This document shows, piece after piece, positions 19,134 through 28,685 of a DNA stretch of 64,000 bases. The stretch is from positions 930,001-994,000 of the forward strand of contig NZ_JAIZDP010000001.1 in NCBI RefSeq assembly GCF_021554725.1, written 5' to 3'. The notes under the pieces are model-generated. The model was given only the letters and a program-made list of their open reading frames with translations. It was not told the DNA's origin and did not search any database. A program made the translations under genes and the position numbers. The stretch comes from Sinomonas notoginsengisoli. Lineage in GTDB: Bacteria > Actinomycetota > Actinomycetes > Actinomycetales > Micrococcaceae. How positions within the stretch are numbered: position 1 is the first letter of the stretch; each line of letters begins with the position of its first letter.

Positions 19134-20939
19134 CTAGGCCGCGTCCGGCGGGAGCAGGAGCCTGCCGCCTGGGATGGCGTCGAGCAGGTCCCGGGTGTAC
19201 TCCTTCTGCGGCGAGTCGAACACGGCATCGGTGGTCCCGGTCTCGACGAGTGTGCCGCGCTCCATGACGCACACGTGGTCCGCGATCTGCCGCACCACGG
19301 CGAGGTCGTGGGTGATGAACAGATACGTGAGGCCGAGCCGCTCCTGCAGCTCAGCGAGGAGGTTGAGGACCTGCGCCTGGACGAGCACGTCGAGCGCGGA
19401 GACAGCCTCGTCGCAGATGATCACCTCGGGATCCAGCGCGAGCGCGCGGGCGATCGCGACGCGCTGGCGCTGGCCGCCCGAAAGCTCGTTGGGGTAGCGC
19501 TGCATTGCCGACTGCGGCAGTGCCACCTGGTCCAGCAGCTCACGGACCTTGAGCTCGCGCGAGGACCGGTCGCCGATCCTGTGGGTCCTCAGCGGCTCCT
19601 CGATGGTCCGGTAGATGTTGTACATCGGGTCGAGCGAGCCGTACGGATCCTGGAAGATCGGCTGGACGCGGCGCCGGAATGCGAACAGCTGCTTCCTGTC
19701 CAAGGTGGCGGTGTCGACGCCGTCGAACATGATCCTGCCGGAGGTCGGCTTGAGCAGCTGGAGGACCATCTGCGCGACCGTGGACTTGCCGGACCCGGAC
19801 TCCCCCACGATCGCTGTGGTGGTGCCGCGACGGACCCGGAAGCTCACGTCGTCGACCGCGGTGAAGTCCGTGCCGCGGCCGATGCCGGTGCGCAGCCTGA
19901 ACACCTTCGTGAGGTTCTCCACGATGAGCGCATCGTCCCCCACGGCCTCCGGCGCAGCTTCAGCTGGGACGTCGAGGGTTTCCGAGGCCTCGGCGGCGGT
20001 CGCTTCCGCCTTCTCGGCAGCCTTCTGCTTGGCCTCTTCGGACGCCGTCAGCAACTCGGCAGGCGTGAGCCCTGCATCCTTCGCGACTTGAATGCGCCGC
20101 GAGGCGAGCGAGGGTGCCTTGGCCACGAGGCGTTGGGTGTAGGGGTGCAGAGGATTGCGCAGCAGCTCGACCGACGGTCCCGCCTCGACCACACGCCCCT
20201 GGTACATGACCACGACCTTGTCCGCGCGCTCGGCGGCGAGCCCGAGGTCGTGCGTGATGAGGAGCACCGAAGTGCCCATCTCTGCAGTCATCGTCTCGAG
20301 GTGGTCGAGGATCTTGCGCTGGACCGTCACGTCTAGCGCCGAGGTGGGCTCGTCCGCGATGAGCAGCTTCGGCGCGCAGGAGAGGCCGATCGCGATGAGT
20401 GCCCGCTGCCGCATGCCGCCGGAGAACTCGTGCGGGTACTGCTTGGCTCGGCGTTCGGCGTCCGGCAGTCCGGCCTCTGCCAGGACGCGGGCGACGTCGG
20501 AGGGCCTGTCCGGCTTCCCGTTGGCGCGCAGCGTCTCACGGACCTGGTAGCCGATCTTCCACACCGGGTTCAGATTCGACATCGGGTCCTGCGGGACCAT
20601 GCCGATCGTGTTGCCGCGCAGCTCGATCATGCGCTTCTCGGGCGCCTGGGCGATGTCCTCCCCGTCGAGCAGGATCTGGCCGGCGGTGACACGGCCGTTG
20701 CCCGGCAGCAGGCCGATGGCCGCGAGGGCGGTGGTGGACTTCCCCGAACCGGACTCCCCCACGATGGCGAGCGTCTCGCCGGGCATGATCTTCAGGTGGG
20801 CATCGCGGACCGCTCGGAGGTCGCCCCCGCCGGTCGTGAAAGTGATCTCGAGATCGCGGATCTCGAGGATGGGCCGTCCTCCCGGCTGCTCTTCGTCGAC
20901 GACCGTGGGGGTGCCTGCAGCAGTGGTCTTCTCGGTCAT
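19134..20939 (-). CDS. Oligopeptide ABC transporter double ATPase (system 1)
   Basis: This 601-aa protein fuses two ATPase cassettes (DppD-like then DppF-like). Each has GESGSGKST, an LSGG-type signature (FSGGMRQRA first, LSGGQRQRVA second) and a Walker B ending DEPTSALD or DEAVSALD. The linker between them (about residues 285-335) is rich in Ala, Glu and Lys. One polypeptide thus supplies both nucleotide-binding sites for the importer. ATG 20939 overlaps the stop of the upstream permease by four bases. Last gene of the system 1 operon. Confidence 0.93.
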   Translation of the reverse strand: MTEKTTAAGTPTVVDEEQPGGRPILEIRDLEITFTTGGGDLRAVRDAHLKIMPGETLAIVGESGSGKSTTALAAIGLLPGNGRVTAGQILLDGEDIAQAPEKRMIELRGNTIGMVPQDPMSNLNPVWKIGYQVRETLRANGKPDRPSDVARVLAEAGLPDAERRAKQYPHEFSGGMRQRALIAIGLSCAPKLLIADEPTSALDVTVQRKILDHLETMTAEMGTSVLLITHDLGLAAERADKVVVMYQGRVVEAGPSVELLRNPLHPYTQRLVAKAPSLASRRIQVAKDAGLTPAELLTASEEAKQKAAEKAEATAAEASETLDVPAEAAPEAVGDDALIVENLTKVFRLRTGIGRGTDFTAVDDVSFRVRRGTTTAIVGESGSGKSTVAQMVLQLLKPTSGRIMFDGVDTATLDRKQLFAFRRRVQPIFQDPYGSLDPMYNIYRTIEEPLRTHRIGDRSSRELKVRELLDQVALPQSAMQRYPNELSGGQRQRVAIARALALDPEVIICDEAVSALDVLVQAQVLNLLAELQERLGLTYLFITHDLAVVRQIADHVCVMERGTLVETGTTDAVFDSPQKEYTRDLLDAIPGGRLLLPPDAA

Positions 20940-21886
20940 CGGGTCCTGCTTTTCGGGTCGAGGGCGTCGCGGACGGCGTCGCCGAGCATGATGAAGCTCA
21001 GCACGCAGATCGACAGCGCCGCTGACGGGTAGATGAGGATCATCGGATTGGTCCGGATCGATTGCTGTGCCGCCGCGATGTCGTGGCCCCAGGACATGAC
21101 CGACTCGGGCAGGCCGATGCCGAGGAAGGAGAGCGTCGCCTCCGCGACGATGAACACGCCGAGCTCGAGGGTCGCGAGGACGATTACGGGCGCGATCGCG
21201 TTGGGCAGGACATGCCGCAGGAGTGCGCCGAATCGTGAGACACCGAGTGACCGCGCAGCCATGACGAAGTCCGCGTTGCGCACCTCGATCACCGCTCCAC
21301 GAGTGATGCGGGCCATCTGCGGCCATGCGAGCATCGCAATGACGAGGACCACCGTCCATACGCTCTTGTTCTCACGGAACATGGGCAGCTGGGTGATGAC
21401 GAGGGCACCGAGCACGAGCGGGAGGGCGAAGAAGATGTCGCCGAGCCGTGCCAGGAGTGCGTCGAGCCAGCCGCCGTAATAGCCTGCCAGCGCGCCGAAC
21501 GTCACGCCGATCACGAGCACGCAGAGCACCGCGAGGATACCCACCGTGAGGGAGGCCTGCGTCCCGTGGACGACTCGGGAGAAGACGTCGCAGCCCTGGA
21601 ACGTGAACCCGAACGGGTGCCCGTCGCGGGGTCCTGCCTCGGAGTTCTCGAGCAGGCACTCGGCGTTGGGCGGGGCCTGGGTGAAGATCCCGGGGAAGAG
21701 CGCCACGAAGACAAGCCCGAAGATCATGATCGCCGAGATGATGAACAGCGGCTGGCGCCGCAGCTTGCGCCAGGCATCCGCCCACAGGCTCAGCGGCGCC
21801 TGTTCCACGCGGAGGGCGTCGGTAGTCCCGAGGCCGGCCTCTTCGAAGGGGGCGACGAAGTGGCCCTCAGTGCGTTCATGCCTCAT
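20936..21886 (-). CDS. Oligopeptide ABC transporter permease, DppC type (system 1)
   Basis: This 316-aa permease has a cytoplasmic N-terminus of about 45 residues, then six membrane segments. The EAA loop is DFVMAARSLGVSRFGALLRHVLPN. Between the first two segments it has the extracellular DppC-type loop with a Cys (ECLLENSEAG, then FQGCDVFSR). Start ATG 21886 overlaps the upstream dppB-like gene by 11 bases; a further in-frame ATG at 21928 lies inside that gene. Ends overlapping the ATPase gene (ATGA), so the three genes are translationally coupled. Confidence 0.93.
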   Translation of the reverse strand: MRHERTEGHFVAPFEEAGLGTTDALRVEQAPLSLWADAWRKLRRQPLFIISAIMIFGLVFVALFPGIFTQAPPNAECLLENSEAGPRDGHPFGFTFQGCDVFSRVVHGTQASLTVGILAVLCVLVIGVTFGALAGYYGGWLDALLARLGDIFFALPLVLGALVITQLPMFRENKSVWTVVLVIAMLAWPQMARITRGAVIEVRNADFVMAARSLGVSRFGALLRHVLPNAIAPVIVLATLELGVFIVAEATLSFLGIGLPESVMSWGHDIAAAQQSIRTNPMILIYPSAALSICVLSFIMLGDAVRDALDPKSRTR

Positions 21887-22805
21887 AGCGGATCCTCGGG
21901 TCAAGCCAGGCGTACAGGAGATCGACAAGGAGGTTCGCGAGCACGAACACGAGGACGAGCACGCTCACGATGGCCACGACGGTGGGGCCCTCGCCGCGCA
22001 GCACGGCCTGGTACAGCTTGTTGCCCACCCCGGGCACGTTGAAGATGCCCTCGGTGACGATCGCGCCACCCATCAGGCCGCCGAGGTTCGCGCCCAGGTA
22101 GGTCACGACCGGGATCATCGAATTGCGCAGCACGTGGGCGAGCACGACCCGGGTGCGCGAAAGGCCCTTCGCCGTGGCCGTCCTGACGTAGTCCGCGTTC
22201 ATGTTCTCGATGACCGAGGCGCGCGTGAGGCGCAGCACGTAGGCGAACGAGACGAGGCCCAGCACAATGGCAGGCAGGATGAGATTGCCCCAGTCCGCAT
22301 GTGCGCCGACCGTGGGTTTCGCCCAACCGAGGTAGACGCCGAAGACCAGCTGGAAGACGAAGCCGAGCACGAAGGTGGGAACGGCGATGACCACGAGCGA
22401 GGCGACCAGGACGGCCGAGTCGAAGATGCCCCCGCGGCGGAGACCGGCCCACAGGCCGAACGCGACGCCGAAGACCGCCTGGATGGCAAGGGCCTCGACA
22501 GCGAGCATCGCGGTCACCGGGAAGATCCTCGCGAGGGTGGCCGCGATGGGCTGCTGGGTGAAGTCGACGCCAAGATCGAGCGTGAACAGGTTCTTGAGGA
22601 AGATCCCGTATTGGACGATGAACGGCTGGTCGAGGTGGTACTGGGCGCGGAGCGAGTCGATGACGCTCTGCGGGGGCTGCCGGTCGCCGAACAGCGCGGC
22701 AATGGGGTCGCCCGGCAGGGCGAACACCATGAAGTAGACGAGGAGGGTCGTCCCGAGGAATACGGGAATGACCTGGAGGAGCCGGCGGAGAATGTAGCGG
22801 GTCAT
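21876..22805 (-). CDS. Oligopeptide ABC transporter permease, DppB type (system 1)
   Basis: This 309-aa permease has standard DppB/OppB length. It begins MTRYILRRLLQVIPVFLG, the family N-terminus, followed by the PGDP motif (ALPGDPIAAL). The EAA loop is DYVRTATAKGLSRTRVVLAHVLRNS. It pairs with the DppC-type protein to make the channel. Preceded by a hairpin at 22874-22902 that separates it from the binding-protein gene. Confidence 0.94.
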   Translation of the reverse strand: MTRYILRRLLQVIPVFLGTTLLVYFMVFALPGDPIAALFGDRQPPQSVIDSLRAQYHLDQPFIVQYGIFLKNLFTLDLGVDFTQQPIAATLARIFPVTAMLAVEALAIQAVFGVAFGLWAGLRRGGIFDSAVLVASLVVIAVPTFVLGFVFQLVFGVYLGWAKPTVGAHADWGNLILPAIVLGLVSFAYVLRLTRASVIENMNADYVRTATAKGLSRTRVVLAHVLRNSMIPVVTYLGANLGGLMGGAIVTEGIFNVPGVGNKLYQAVLRGEGPTVVAIVSVLVLVFVLANLLVDLLYAWLDPRIRYEA

Positions 22806-22873
22806 CGCCGCCCTCCGGTGTCCCGGTCACAGGGACGTGCCATGGAGCTCAAGCCTTCCGTTGGTGCGAAGGC

Positions 22874-22902
22874 CGAGGGCCCGGCTCGTGGCCGGGCCCT
22901 CG
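22874..22902 (-). terminator. Intercistronic hairpin between binding protein 1 and its permease
   Basis: Perfect 12-base stem CGAGGGCCCGGC with a 5-base TCGTG loop, 28 bases past the binding-protein stop and 68 bases before the permease start. No strong U-run follows, so read-through to the permeases is likely. Confidence 0.65.
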
Positions 22903-22930
22903 ACCAGCGGGTGTCAGCGCGCGCGCGCCG

Positions 22931-24616
22931 TCACTTCGCCTGGATGTTGTAGTAGAGGATGGCGCCGTTCCAACCGGTCTCGGCCTTCACGACGTGGTTG
23001 CTCCACACGATCGGCTTGTTCTGGTCCCACAGCGGCAGGCCGGGAAGGTCCTTGAAGAGGACTTCCTGTGCCTGGTTGAACTTGGTGCTGGCATCCTGGG
23101 TGTTCTTGGCGGCGAGGCCCTCCTTGAGGAGCTTGTCGAAGTCGGGGTTCGAGTACTTCTCGTAGTTTGAGGATGCGCCGGTCGCCCAGACGGGACCGAG
23201 GAAGTTGTACAGCGACGGGTAGTCGCCCTGCCAGCCCGCGCGGGTGAGGCCGGGGATGGTCTGCGACTTGCGCAGGTTCAGGACCTCTGCGAACTTCGCG
23301 AACGGCTGGATCTCGGCCTGGATGCCGAGGTTGTTCTTGAAGTTGTTGGCCACCGCGTCGACCCACTCCTTGTTGCCGCCATCGGTGTTCGAGGCGATCT
23401 GGAGAGGCTTCGAGGCATCGTACGGCTTGATCTTCTCGGCCTGTGCCCAGAGGTCCTTGGCCTTCGTCGGATCGTACTTGAGCACCTCGTTGCCGGGGAT
23501 GTCGGCCTTGAAGCCCTCGATGACCGGCGGCGCGTAGCCCTTGGCGGGCTGGCGCGTGCCGTTGAAGACGACCTTGGCAATCTCCTCGCGGTTGATCGCG
23601 TAGGAGAGGGCCTGGCGGCGCAGCTTGCCCGCGTCACCTTGGAAGTTCGGGTTGTAGCCGGGGATGTTCAAGGTCGAGTCGGCCGCAACCGGCTTGTTGG
23701 CGTTGCGGTCCTGGAAATCGGTCGTGAACGTCTTGAGGGCGTTGGAGGGCAGGACGTCCGAGACGTCCAGGTTGTCGGCCTGCAGGTCGGTGTACGCGGG
23801 GCCTGGATCCGTGTAGAACTTGAAGGTCACGCCGCCGTTCTTGGCCTCGCGCGGGCCCTTGTAGTCAGGGTTCTTCACGAGGGAGATCGACTGGTCGTGG
23901 ACCCAGGAGCCCGTATCCTTGGCCATCTTGTACGGGCCGTTGCCCACGGGGTTCTCGCCGAACTTCTTCGGGTCCTTGAGCGCGTCGGAGGGAAGCGGGT
24001 AGAAGGCCGAGTAGCCGAGGCGCAGGGACCAGTCAGACTCGGGCTGGGCGAGCTTGACGGTGATCGTCGAGTCGTCCTTGGCGGTCAGGCCGGACATGGT
24101 CTGTGCCGTGGGCGCCGGGGTGGTCTTGGTCTTGCCGTCGGGCTGCGCCTCCTTGGTGACCTTGCTGACGGCGTCGTAGCCCTCGATGGACTCGAAGAAG
24201 AACCCGTTGTTCTGGAGGTTGGTGCTGAGCGCGGCAAAGTTCCACGAGTCAACGAACGTCTTGGCGTTGATCGCCTCACCGTTGGTGAACTTGGACCCCG
24301 ACTTGACCTTGATCGTCCAGGTCTGGGAGTCGGTCGTGTCGATGCTCTCGGCGAGGTCGTTGACCGCCTTGCCGCTCGGGTCATAGGCCCTCAGGCCCGC
24401 GAACAGCTGGTCGACCACGCGACCGCCGTAGACCTCGTTGGTGTTGGCCGGCAGGAGCGGGTTCTGCGGCTCGTTGCTGTAGGCGGTGATGACCTTGTTC
24501 GGGTCACCGCTGGCCTGCGTGTTTCCTCCGGTGCCGGATCCGCCGCCGCAGGCGCTGAGCGCGAGTGCGAGAGCGGCAGCGACACCGAGAGTCTTGGACA
24601 TGCGTGACAGACGCAT
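22931..24616 (-). CDS. Peptide ABC transporter substrate-binding lipoprotein (system 1)
   Basis: This 561-aa SBP family 5 protein has a signal peptide and the lipobox LSACGGG (Cys at about residue 23), then a Gly/Thr-rich linker. Family features include LFAGLRAYDPSGK, TIKVKSGSKFTNGEAINA and GNGPYKMAKD. Size and fold match DppA/OppA. It feeds peptides to the permease genes downstream. ATG 24616 has the site gaaggag about 8 bases upstream. The leader carries a TATAAG box and a 7-base dyad (see 24671-24704). Confidence 0.93.
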   Translation of the reverse strand: MRLSRMSKTLGVAAALALALSACGGGSGTGGNTQASGDPNKVITAYSNEPQNPLLPANTNEVYGGRVVDQLFAGLRAYDPSGKAVNDLAESIDTTDSQTWTIKVKSGSKFTNGEAINAKTFVDSWNFAALSTNLQNNGFFFESIEGYDAVSKVTKEAQPDGKTKTTPAPTAQTMSGLTAKDDSTITVKLAQPESDWSLRLGYSAFYPLPSDALKDPKKFGENPVGNGPYKMAKDTGSWVHDQSISLVKNPDYKGPREAKNGGVTFKFYTDPGPAYTDLQADNLDVSDVLPSNALKTFTTDFQDRNANKPVAADSTLNIPGYNPNFQGDAGKLRRQALSYAINREEIAKVVFNGTRQPAKGYAPPVIEGFKADIPGNEVLKYDPTKAKDLWAQAEKIKPYDASKPLQIASNTDGGNKEWVDAVANNFKNNLGIQAEIQPFAKFAEVLNLRKSQTIPGLTRAGWQGDYPSLYNFLGPVWATGASSNYEKYSNPDFDKLLKEGLAAKNTQDASTKFNQAQEVLFKDLPGLPLWDQNKPIVWSNHVVKAETGWNGAILYYNIQAK

Positions 24617-24670
24617 TCCTGTGCTCCTTCGCTATTGGTGCGGGGCCCTCGCATAGCACGAGAACCTGTT

Positions 24671-24704
24671 GGGTCCATCACTGGACCCTGTGACCTGCCT
24701 TATA
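24671..24704 (-). promoter_or_regulatory. Promoter and leader dyad of peptide system 1
   Basis: On the minus strand a TATAAG -10 box (24704-24699) is followed by the perfect dyad GGGTCCA-TCAC-TGGACCC at 24671-24688, which falls at about +4 to +21. A TGATTG sequence 17 bases upstream of the -10 could be the -35. The dyad could be an operator or an mRNA hairpin. Confidence 0.5.
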
Positions 24705-24775
24705 GAAGTACAGCCTAACTGCAATCAGGAATTACGAAAGAACTCTTTGCCAAACCGTGATCTCGGCTGAGAGCC

Positions 24776-24824
24776 CACGACGACGGAGGGGAACCTGATC
24801 GGGCGGCTTCCCCGCGTCGTCGTG
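24776..24824 (-). terminator. Terminator after the system 2 ATPase
   Basis: Arms CACGACGACGGAGGGGAA (24776-24793) and TTCCCCGCGTCGTCGTG (24808-24824) form a long stem with one bulge, 10 bases past the stop of the ATPase gene at 24834. Confidence 0.7.
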
Positions 24825-24833
24825 CGTGCAGTC

Positions 24834-26702
24834 CTAGTCGATTCCGCTTGCTGCAAGAAGCTCGCGGAGCTCGCGGCGCTCGCGCTGCTTCTCAGGATCC
24901 GGGAGCGGGACAGCGGCGAGAAGCCGCTGGGTGTAAGCCTCCTGCGGGTTGCGCAGGATCGCATCACGCGAGCCCTGCTCGACGATCCGGCCGCGCTGCA
25001 TGACGCAGATGTAGTCGGCGAGGACGTCGATGACGGCGAGGTCGTGGGTGACGAAGAGGCACGCGAAGCCCAGCTCCCGCTGGAGCGCCTGGAACAGCTC
25101 GAGCACCTTAGCCTGCACCGACACGTCAAGCGCAGACGTCGGCTCGTCCGCCACCATGAGCTTGGGCTTGAGCGAGAGCGCGCGGGCGATCCCGACACGC
25201 TGCTTCTGGCCCCCAGAGAGCTCGTGCGGGTAGCGGTTGCGGTACGAGCGCGGCAGCTCAACCTGGTCCAGGAGCGTCTCGACCCGCTTCTGCAGCTCGG
25301 AGCCCTTCGCGACGCCCGCAAGCAGCATGGGTTCGCCGATAGACTCGCCGATGGGCAGGCGGGGGTTGAGGGACGACGACGGATCCTGGAAGACCATTCC
25401 CACCGAGCGCCGGATATCGTGGAGCTCCTTGGAGTTCTTGCCAAGGTTGGAGATCTCGCGCCCGGTCACCTTGAGGGAGCCCTCCGCGACCGGCAGGAGG
25501 CCCACGGCAGCGCGGCCGATCGTCGTCTTGCCGGAACCGGACTCCCCGACGAGGCCCACGACCTGCCCCGGGTAGACCGTGAGGTTCGCGCCCTCGACGG
25601 CACGGAAGGCCGCCACCCGGCCCTGCTTCGGGTATTCGATCGCGACGTCGCGCAGCGTCAGAACGGGGTCCCCATGATGCGCCGCTGCGGCCTGGGCTTC
25701 GGCGAGCGCACGCTCGTTCTCGCGCTCGCGCTCCCGCAGTTCGGAGGTGTCAACAGCGTCGAGCTCGGCACCTGTGGCTGCGGCGAGGGCCGCGGTGATG
25801 TCGACGTCCTCCGAATCGGCCTCACCTCTTTGCCCTAGGTGCGGAACGGCCGCGAGGAGTGCCTGCGTGTAGGGGTGCTTCGGCCGGTGGAAGATCTCCT
25901 CGGCGGTGCCCGTCTCCACGATCAGGCCGCGGCGCATCACGGCGATGCGATCGGCAAGGTCCGCCACCACGCCCATATCGTGGGTGATGAGGATGACCGC
26001 TGAGTTGAGCTTGTCCTTGAGGTGGCGCATCAGGTCCAGGATCTCCGCCTGCACCGTGACGTCGAGCGCTGTGGTCGGCTCGTCGGCGATGAGCAGCCTC
26101 GGGTCGCACGAGAGCGATTGTGCGATCATCGCGCGCTGGCGTTGGCCGCCCGAGAGCTGGTGCGGGTAGGACTTGAACGCCTTCTCCGGGTCTGGCAGCT
26201 CGACGAGCTCGAGCATCCTGAGCGCGCGCGCCTTCGCCTCGTCCGGAGAGACCTGATTGTGCAGACGGATGGTCTCCACGATCTGGTTGCCGATCGTGTA
26301 CACGGGGTTCAGCGCGGTCATCGGCTCCTGGAAGATGACGGCCACGTCGTTGCCGCGCACGCTCCTGGTGGCCGCTGCACGGTCCTTCCCCAGGAGCTCG
26401 CGTCCCGTCAGCTTGACGCTGCCGGAGACGCGGCTGTTGGAGGGCAGGAGCCCGAGGAGTGCCATCGAGCTCGCGGACTTGCCGGAGCCGGATTCGCCGA
26501 CGATCGCGAGGACCTCGCCGGCCCTGACCTCGTAGTTGAGGTCGATGGCCGCTGGGACCCATTCCTTGTCCACCCCGAAGTCGACACTCAGGTCCGCGAC
26601 CTCGAGGACCTTCTGGCCCTTGACCAGGTCTGCACCGATGACGTCGGTGCGGCCCTTTCCCTGGCGGCGGGGCTGGCCCGCCGTTCCGAGGTCCTCAGCC
26701 AT
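24834..26702 (-). CDS. Oligopeptide ABC transporter double ATPase (system 2)
   Basis: This 622-aa tandem ATPase has the same design as the system 1 enzyme, with two cassettes each carrying GESGSGKS or GESGSGKT, a signature LSGGQRQRA / LSGGQKQRV and Walker B DEPTTALD / DEPTSALD. The linker around residues 315-360 is Glu/Arg/Ala-rich. It is diverged from its paralog, not a recent copy. Unlike system 1 it is cut off from its permease genes by a plus-strand PH-domain gene, so it must have its own promoter in 26703-26796. Start ATG 26702 gives the N-terminus MAEDLG. Confidence 0.92.
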   Translation of the reverse strand: MAEDLGTAGQPRRQGKGRTDVIGADLVKGQKVLEVADLSVDFGVDKEWVPAAIDLNYEVRAGEVLAIVGESGSGKSASSMALLGLLPSNSRVSGSVKLTGRELLGKDRAAATRSVRGNDVAVIFQEPMTALNPVYTIGNQIVETIRLHNQVSPDEAKARALRMLELVELPDPEKAFKSYPHQLSGGQRQRAMIAQSLSCDPRLLIADEPTTALDVTVQAEILDLMRHLKDKLNSAVILITHDMGVVADLADRIAVMRRGLIVETGTAEEIFHRPKHPYTQALLAAVPHLGQRGEADSEDVDITAALAAATGAELDAVDTSELRERERENERALAEAQAAAAHHGDPVLTLRDVAIEYPKQGRVAAFRAVEGANLTVYPGQVVGLVGESGSGKTTIGRAAVGLLPVAEGSLKVTGREISNLGKNSKELHDIRRSVGMVFQDPSSSLNPRLPIGESIGEPMLLAGVAKGSELQKRVETLLDQVELPRSYRNRYPHELSGGQKQRVGIARALSLKPKLMVADEPTSALDVSVQAKVLELFQALQRELGFACLFVTHDLAVIDVLADYICVMQRGRIVEQGSRDAILRNPQEAYTQRLLAAVPLPDPEKQRERRELRELLAASGID

Positions 26703-26796
26703 TCGTGTGCTTCCTTCCCTTTGCCGCCCTGCCCGAGGGCTTCGCCCCGGCGGACGGAATCCTTGATTCTCCCCGGCGTCCTGCATCATGGGGGGC

Positions 26797-27423
26797 ATGA
26801 GCGCGATGCAGCACGCTGGTCTGACCGACGTCTACAGGGCCCGTAGCAACAAGCTGCTCGCCGCCGCCCTCTGGTCGCTCGCGGCGCTCGGCGCCGTGGT
26901 GACGGTTCTCCAGGCCGGCGTGCCCGGCCTGCGCTTCGCGGCCCCGCTCGTGCTCATGGCGTGGGCTGGATGGGCGCTCTTCTGGCGGCCGGCAGTGGTG
27001 GTGAGCGATTCCGGCGTCGAGCTCGTCAACCCAGTCCGGCGTATCGGCGTTCCGTGGGAGGCCCTCGCGTACGTCGACACGAAGTATGCCCTGACGCTGG
27101 GCACCGGCCACGGTCGCTTCACCGCGTGGGCGGCGCCGGGACCGGGAGCGCTCGGCGCGCGGCGTGCGCGGCCTGAGCACCTCACCGGCCTTCCGGAGTC
27201 CAGCTACGGGCCCCAGCACACCGTACGCCCGGGAGACCTCGCCAACACGGTGTCGGGCCAGGCCGCGATCCTCGTACGACGCCGCTGGGCCGAGCGGGTG
27301 GAAAGCGGCGCCGTCGCGGGGGGCCGGGTCGAGGAGACGCCGGTGGCGCGACGCGTGGCGTGGGGGATTGTGGCGCTCGGGCTCGTGCTCACGGTCGCCA
27401 CTGCGGTCACGCTCCTCTCCTGA
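26797..27423 (+). CDS. PH-domain membrane protein
   Basis: This roughly 208-aa protein has two N-terminal membrane segments (about residues 25-65), a central beta-rich region resembling bacterial PH domains (VVVSDSGVELVNPVRRIGV, VPWEALAYVDTKYALTL), and a C-terminal membrane segment. Several starts are possible (ATG 26788, 26797, 26806); 26797 is a compromise. It sits on the plus strand inside peptide transport system 2, divergent from the ATPase gene and convergent with the DppC-type gene. Homologs occur in many actinobacteria. Function unknown. Confidence 0.75.
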   Translation: MSAMQHAGLTDVYRARSNKLLAAALWSLAALGAVVTVLQAGVPGLRFAAPLVLMAWAGWALFWRPAVVVSDSGVELVNPVRRIGVPWEALAYVDTKYALTLGTGHGRFTAWAAPGPGALGARRARPEHLTGLPESSYGPQHTVRPGDLANTVSGQAAILVRRRWAERVESGAVAGGRVEETPVARRVAWGIVALGLVLTVATAVTLLS

Positions 27424-27466
27424 CGCGTGCACCCCGTGAAGGGGCCCGGTGGCCACAGCACGCATG

Positions 27467-28684
27467 TCAGGGCTTCCTGCCGGTGGCAGTGTCGTCGCCG
27501 TCCGAGGCTCCGCCGAACACTTCGCTGTCCGGAACGTAACCGGAGGCGGGGCTCACCCCGTCGCCGACATCGACGGCGGCCGTGGTCTCGGCCGCTGTGC
27601 CCTCGGCCGCCGCGCCGCCCGCAGGGGTGCGGCGGGCCTTGGCCTTCTTGGAGTTGAACTTCTTCTGCCGCGGATCGAACGCGTCGCGGAGGCCGTCGCC
27701 GATGAAGTTGATGCAGAGGCAGATGAGCACAATGAACAGGCCTGGCCACCAGAACAGCCACGGGCGGGTGGAGAACGCCTCCTGGTTCTGCGAGATGAGA
27801 AGTCCGAGGGACGTGTCCGGCGCCTTGACGCCGACACCCAGATAGGACAGCGCCGTCTCGATCAGGATGGCCGAGGACATGAGGAGGGTGCCGTTGACGA
27901 TCACCACGCCCACCGCATTGGGGAGGATGTGCTTGAAGATGATCCGGGTGTTGGATGCGCCGGAGATCCGTGCAGCATCGACGAACTCACGCTCCCGCAG
28001 CGAGAGGAACTCTCCGCGGACTAGGCGCGCAAGGCCCACCCAGGCTACGAGGCCGAGGAAGATGCCGAGCACCACTACGCCGTTGTGCGAGGCGAACTGG
28101 GAGAACCAGGTCCCCGCGTCACGCCGCCCGGCCGTTTGGGACATGACTGCGGCCAGGAGCAGCACGGGGATGACGATGATGATGTCCGTCAGGCGCATCA
28201 GGACGGCCTCGACCCAGCCCCGGAAGTAGCCGGCCAGCGCGCCGATGACCACGCCGATGATGCCGGCGACGAGCCCGATGATCACCATGATCGTGATGGA
28301 CTGCTGGGCCCCGCGCATCGTCATCGCGAAGAGGTCGCGCCCGATGCGGTCCTGTCCGAACGGGTGGTCGCCGAGGCTGAACGGCACGAGCGCCCATGTG
28401 GGAGCGCCGTCGTTCACGAGGGGCGTGACCTGATCGTGCTGGTACTTCCACCATCCGGGGATCGGCCCCCACCCTTCGGAGGAGAACGCGAGGATGAAGA
28501 TGACCGCGAAGACGATGAGACCAGCCAGGGCTCCCGAGTGGCCAAAGAACCGCTTGCGGACGATCTGCCCGAGGCTTAGACCCTTGGCCTCCAGGACCGG
28601 CTCGATGCCGGCGGCAGGCTCGGTCCGCGTGGCGGTGCCAGCGGGGCTGCTCACGGCTTCCTCCTGCTGAGACTGCTGGCTCAT
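27467..28684 (-). CDS. Oligopeptide ABC transporter permease, DppC type (system 2)
   Basis: This 405-aa permease is longer than a usual DppC (about 300) because of an N-terminal cytoplasmic arm of about 45 residues and a C-terminal tail of about 75 residues. The tail is rich in Ala, Gly, Thr and Lys and follows the last helix after DAFDPRQKKFNSKKAK. The EAA loop is EFVDAARISGASNTRIIFKH. It starts one base after the DppB-type stop region, so the two permeases are co-transcribed. The ATPase of this system lies beyond the PH-domain gene. Confidence 0.92.
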   Translation of the reverse strand: MSQQSQQEEAVSSPAGTATRTEPAAGIEPVLEAKGLSLGQIVRKRFFGHSGALAGLIVFAVIFILAFSSEGWGPIPGWWKYQHDQVTPLVNDGAPTWALVPFSLGDHPFGQDRIGRDLFAMTMRGAQQSITIMVIIGLVAGIIGVVIGALAGYFRGWVEAVLMRLTDIIIVIPVLLLAAVMSQTAGRRDAGTWFSQFASHNGVVVLGIFLGLVAWVGLARLVRGEFLSLREREFVDAARISGASNTRIIFKHILPNAVGVVIVNGTLLMSSAILIETALSYLGVGVKAPDTSLGLLISQNQEAFSTRPWLFWWPGLFIVLICLCINFIGDGLRDAFDPRQKKFNSKKAKARRTPAGGAAAEGTAAETTAAVDVGDGVSPASGYVPDSEVFGGASDGDDTATGRKP

Positions 28685-28685
28685 G

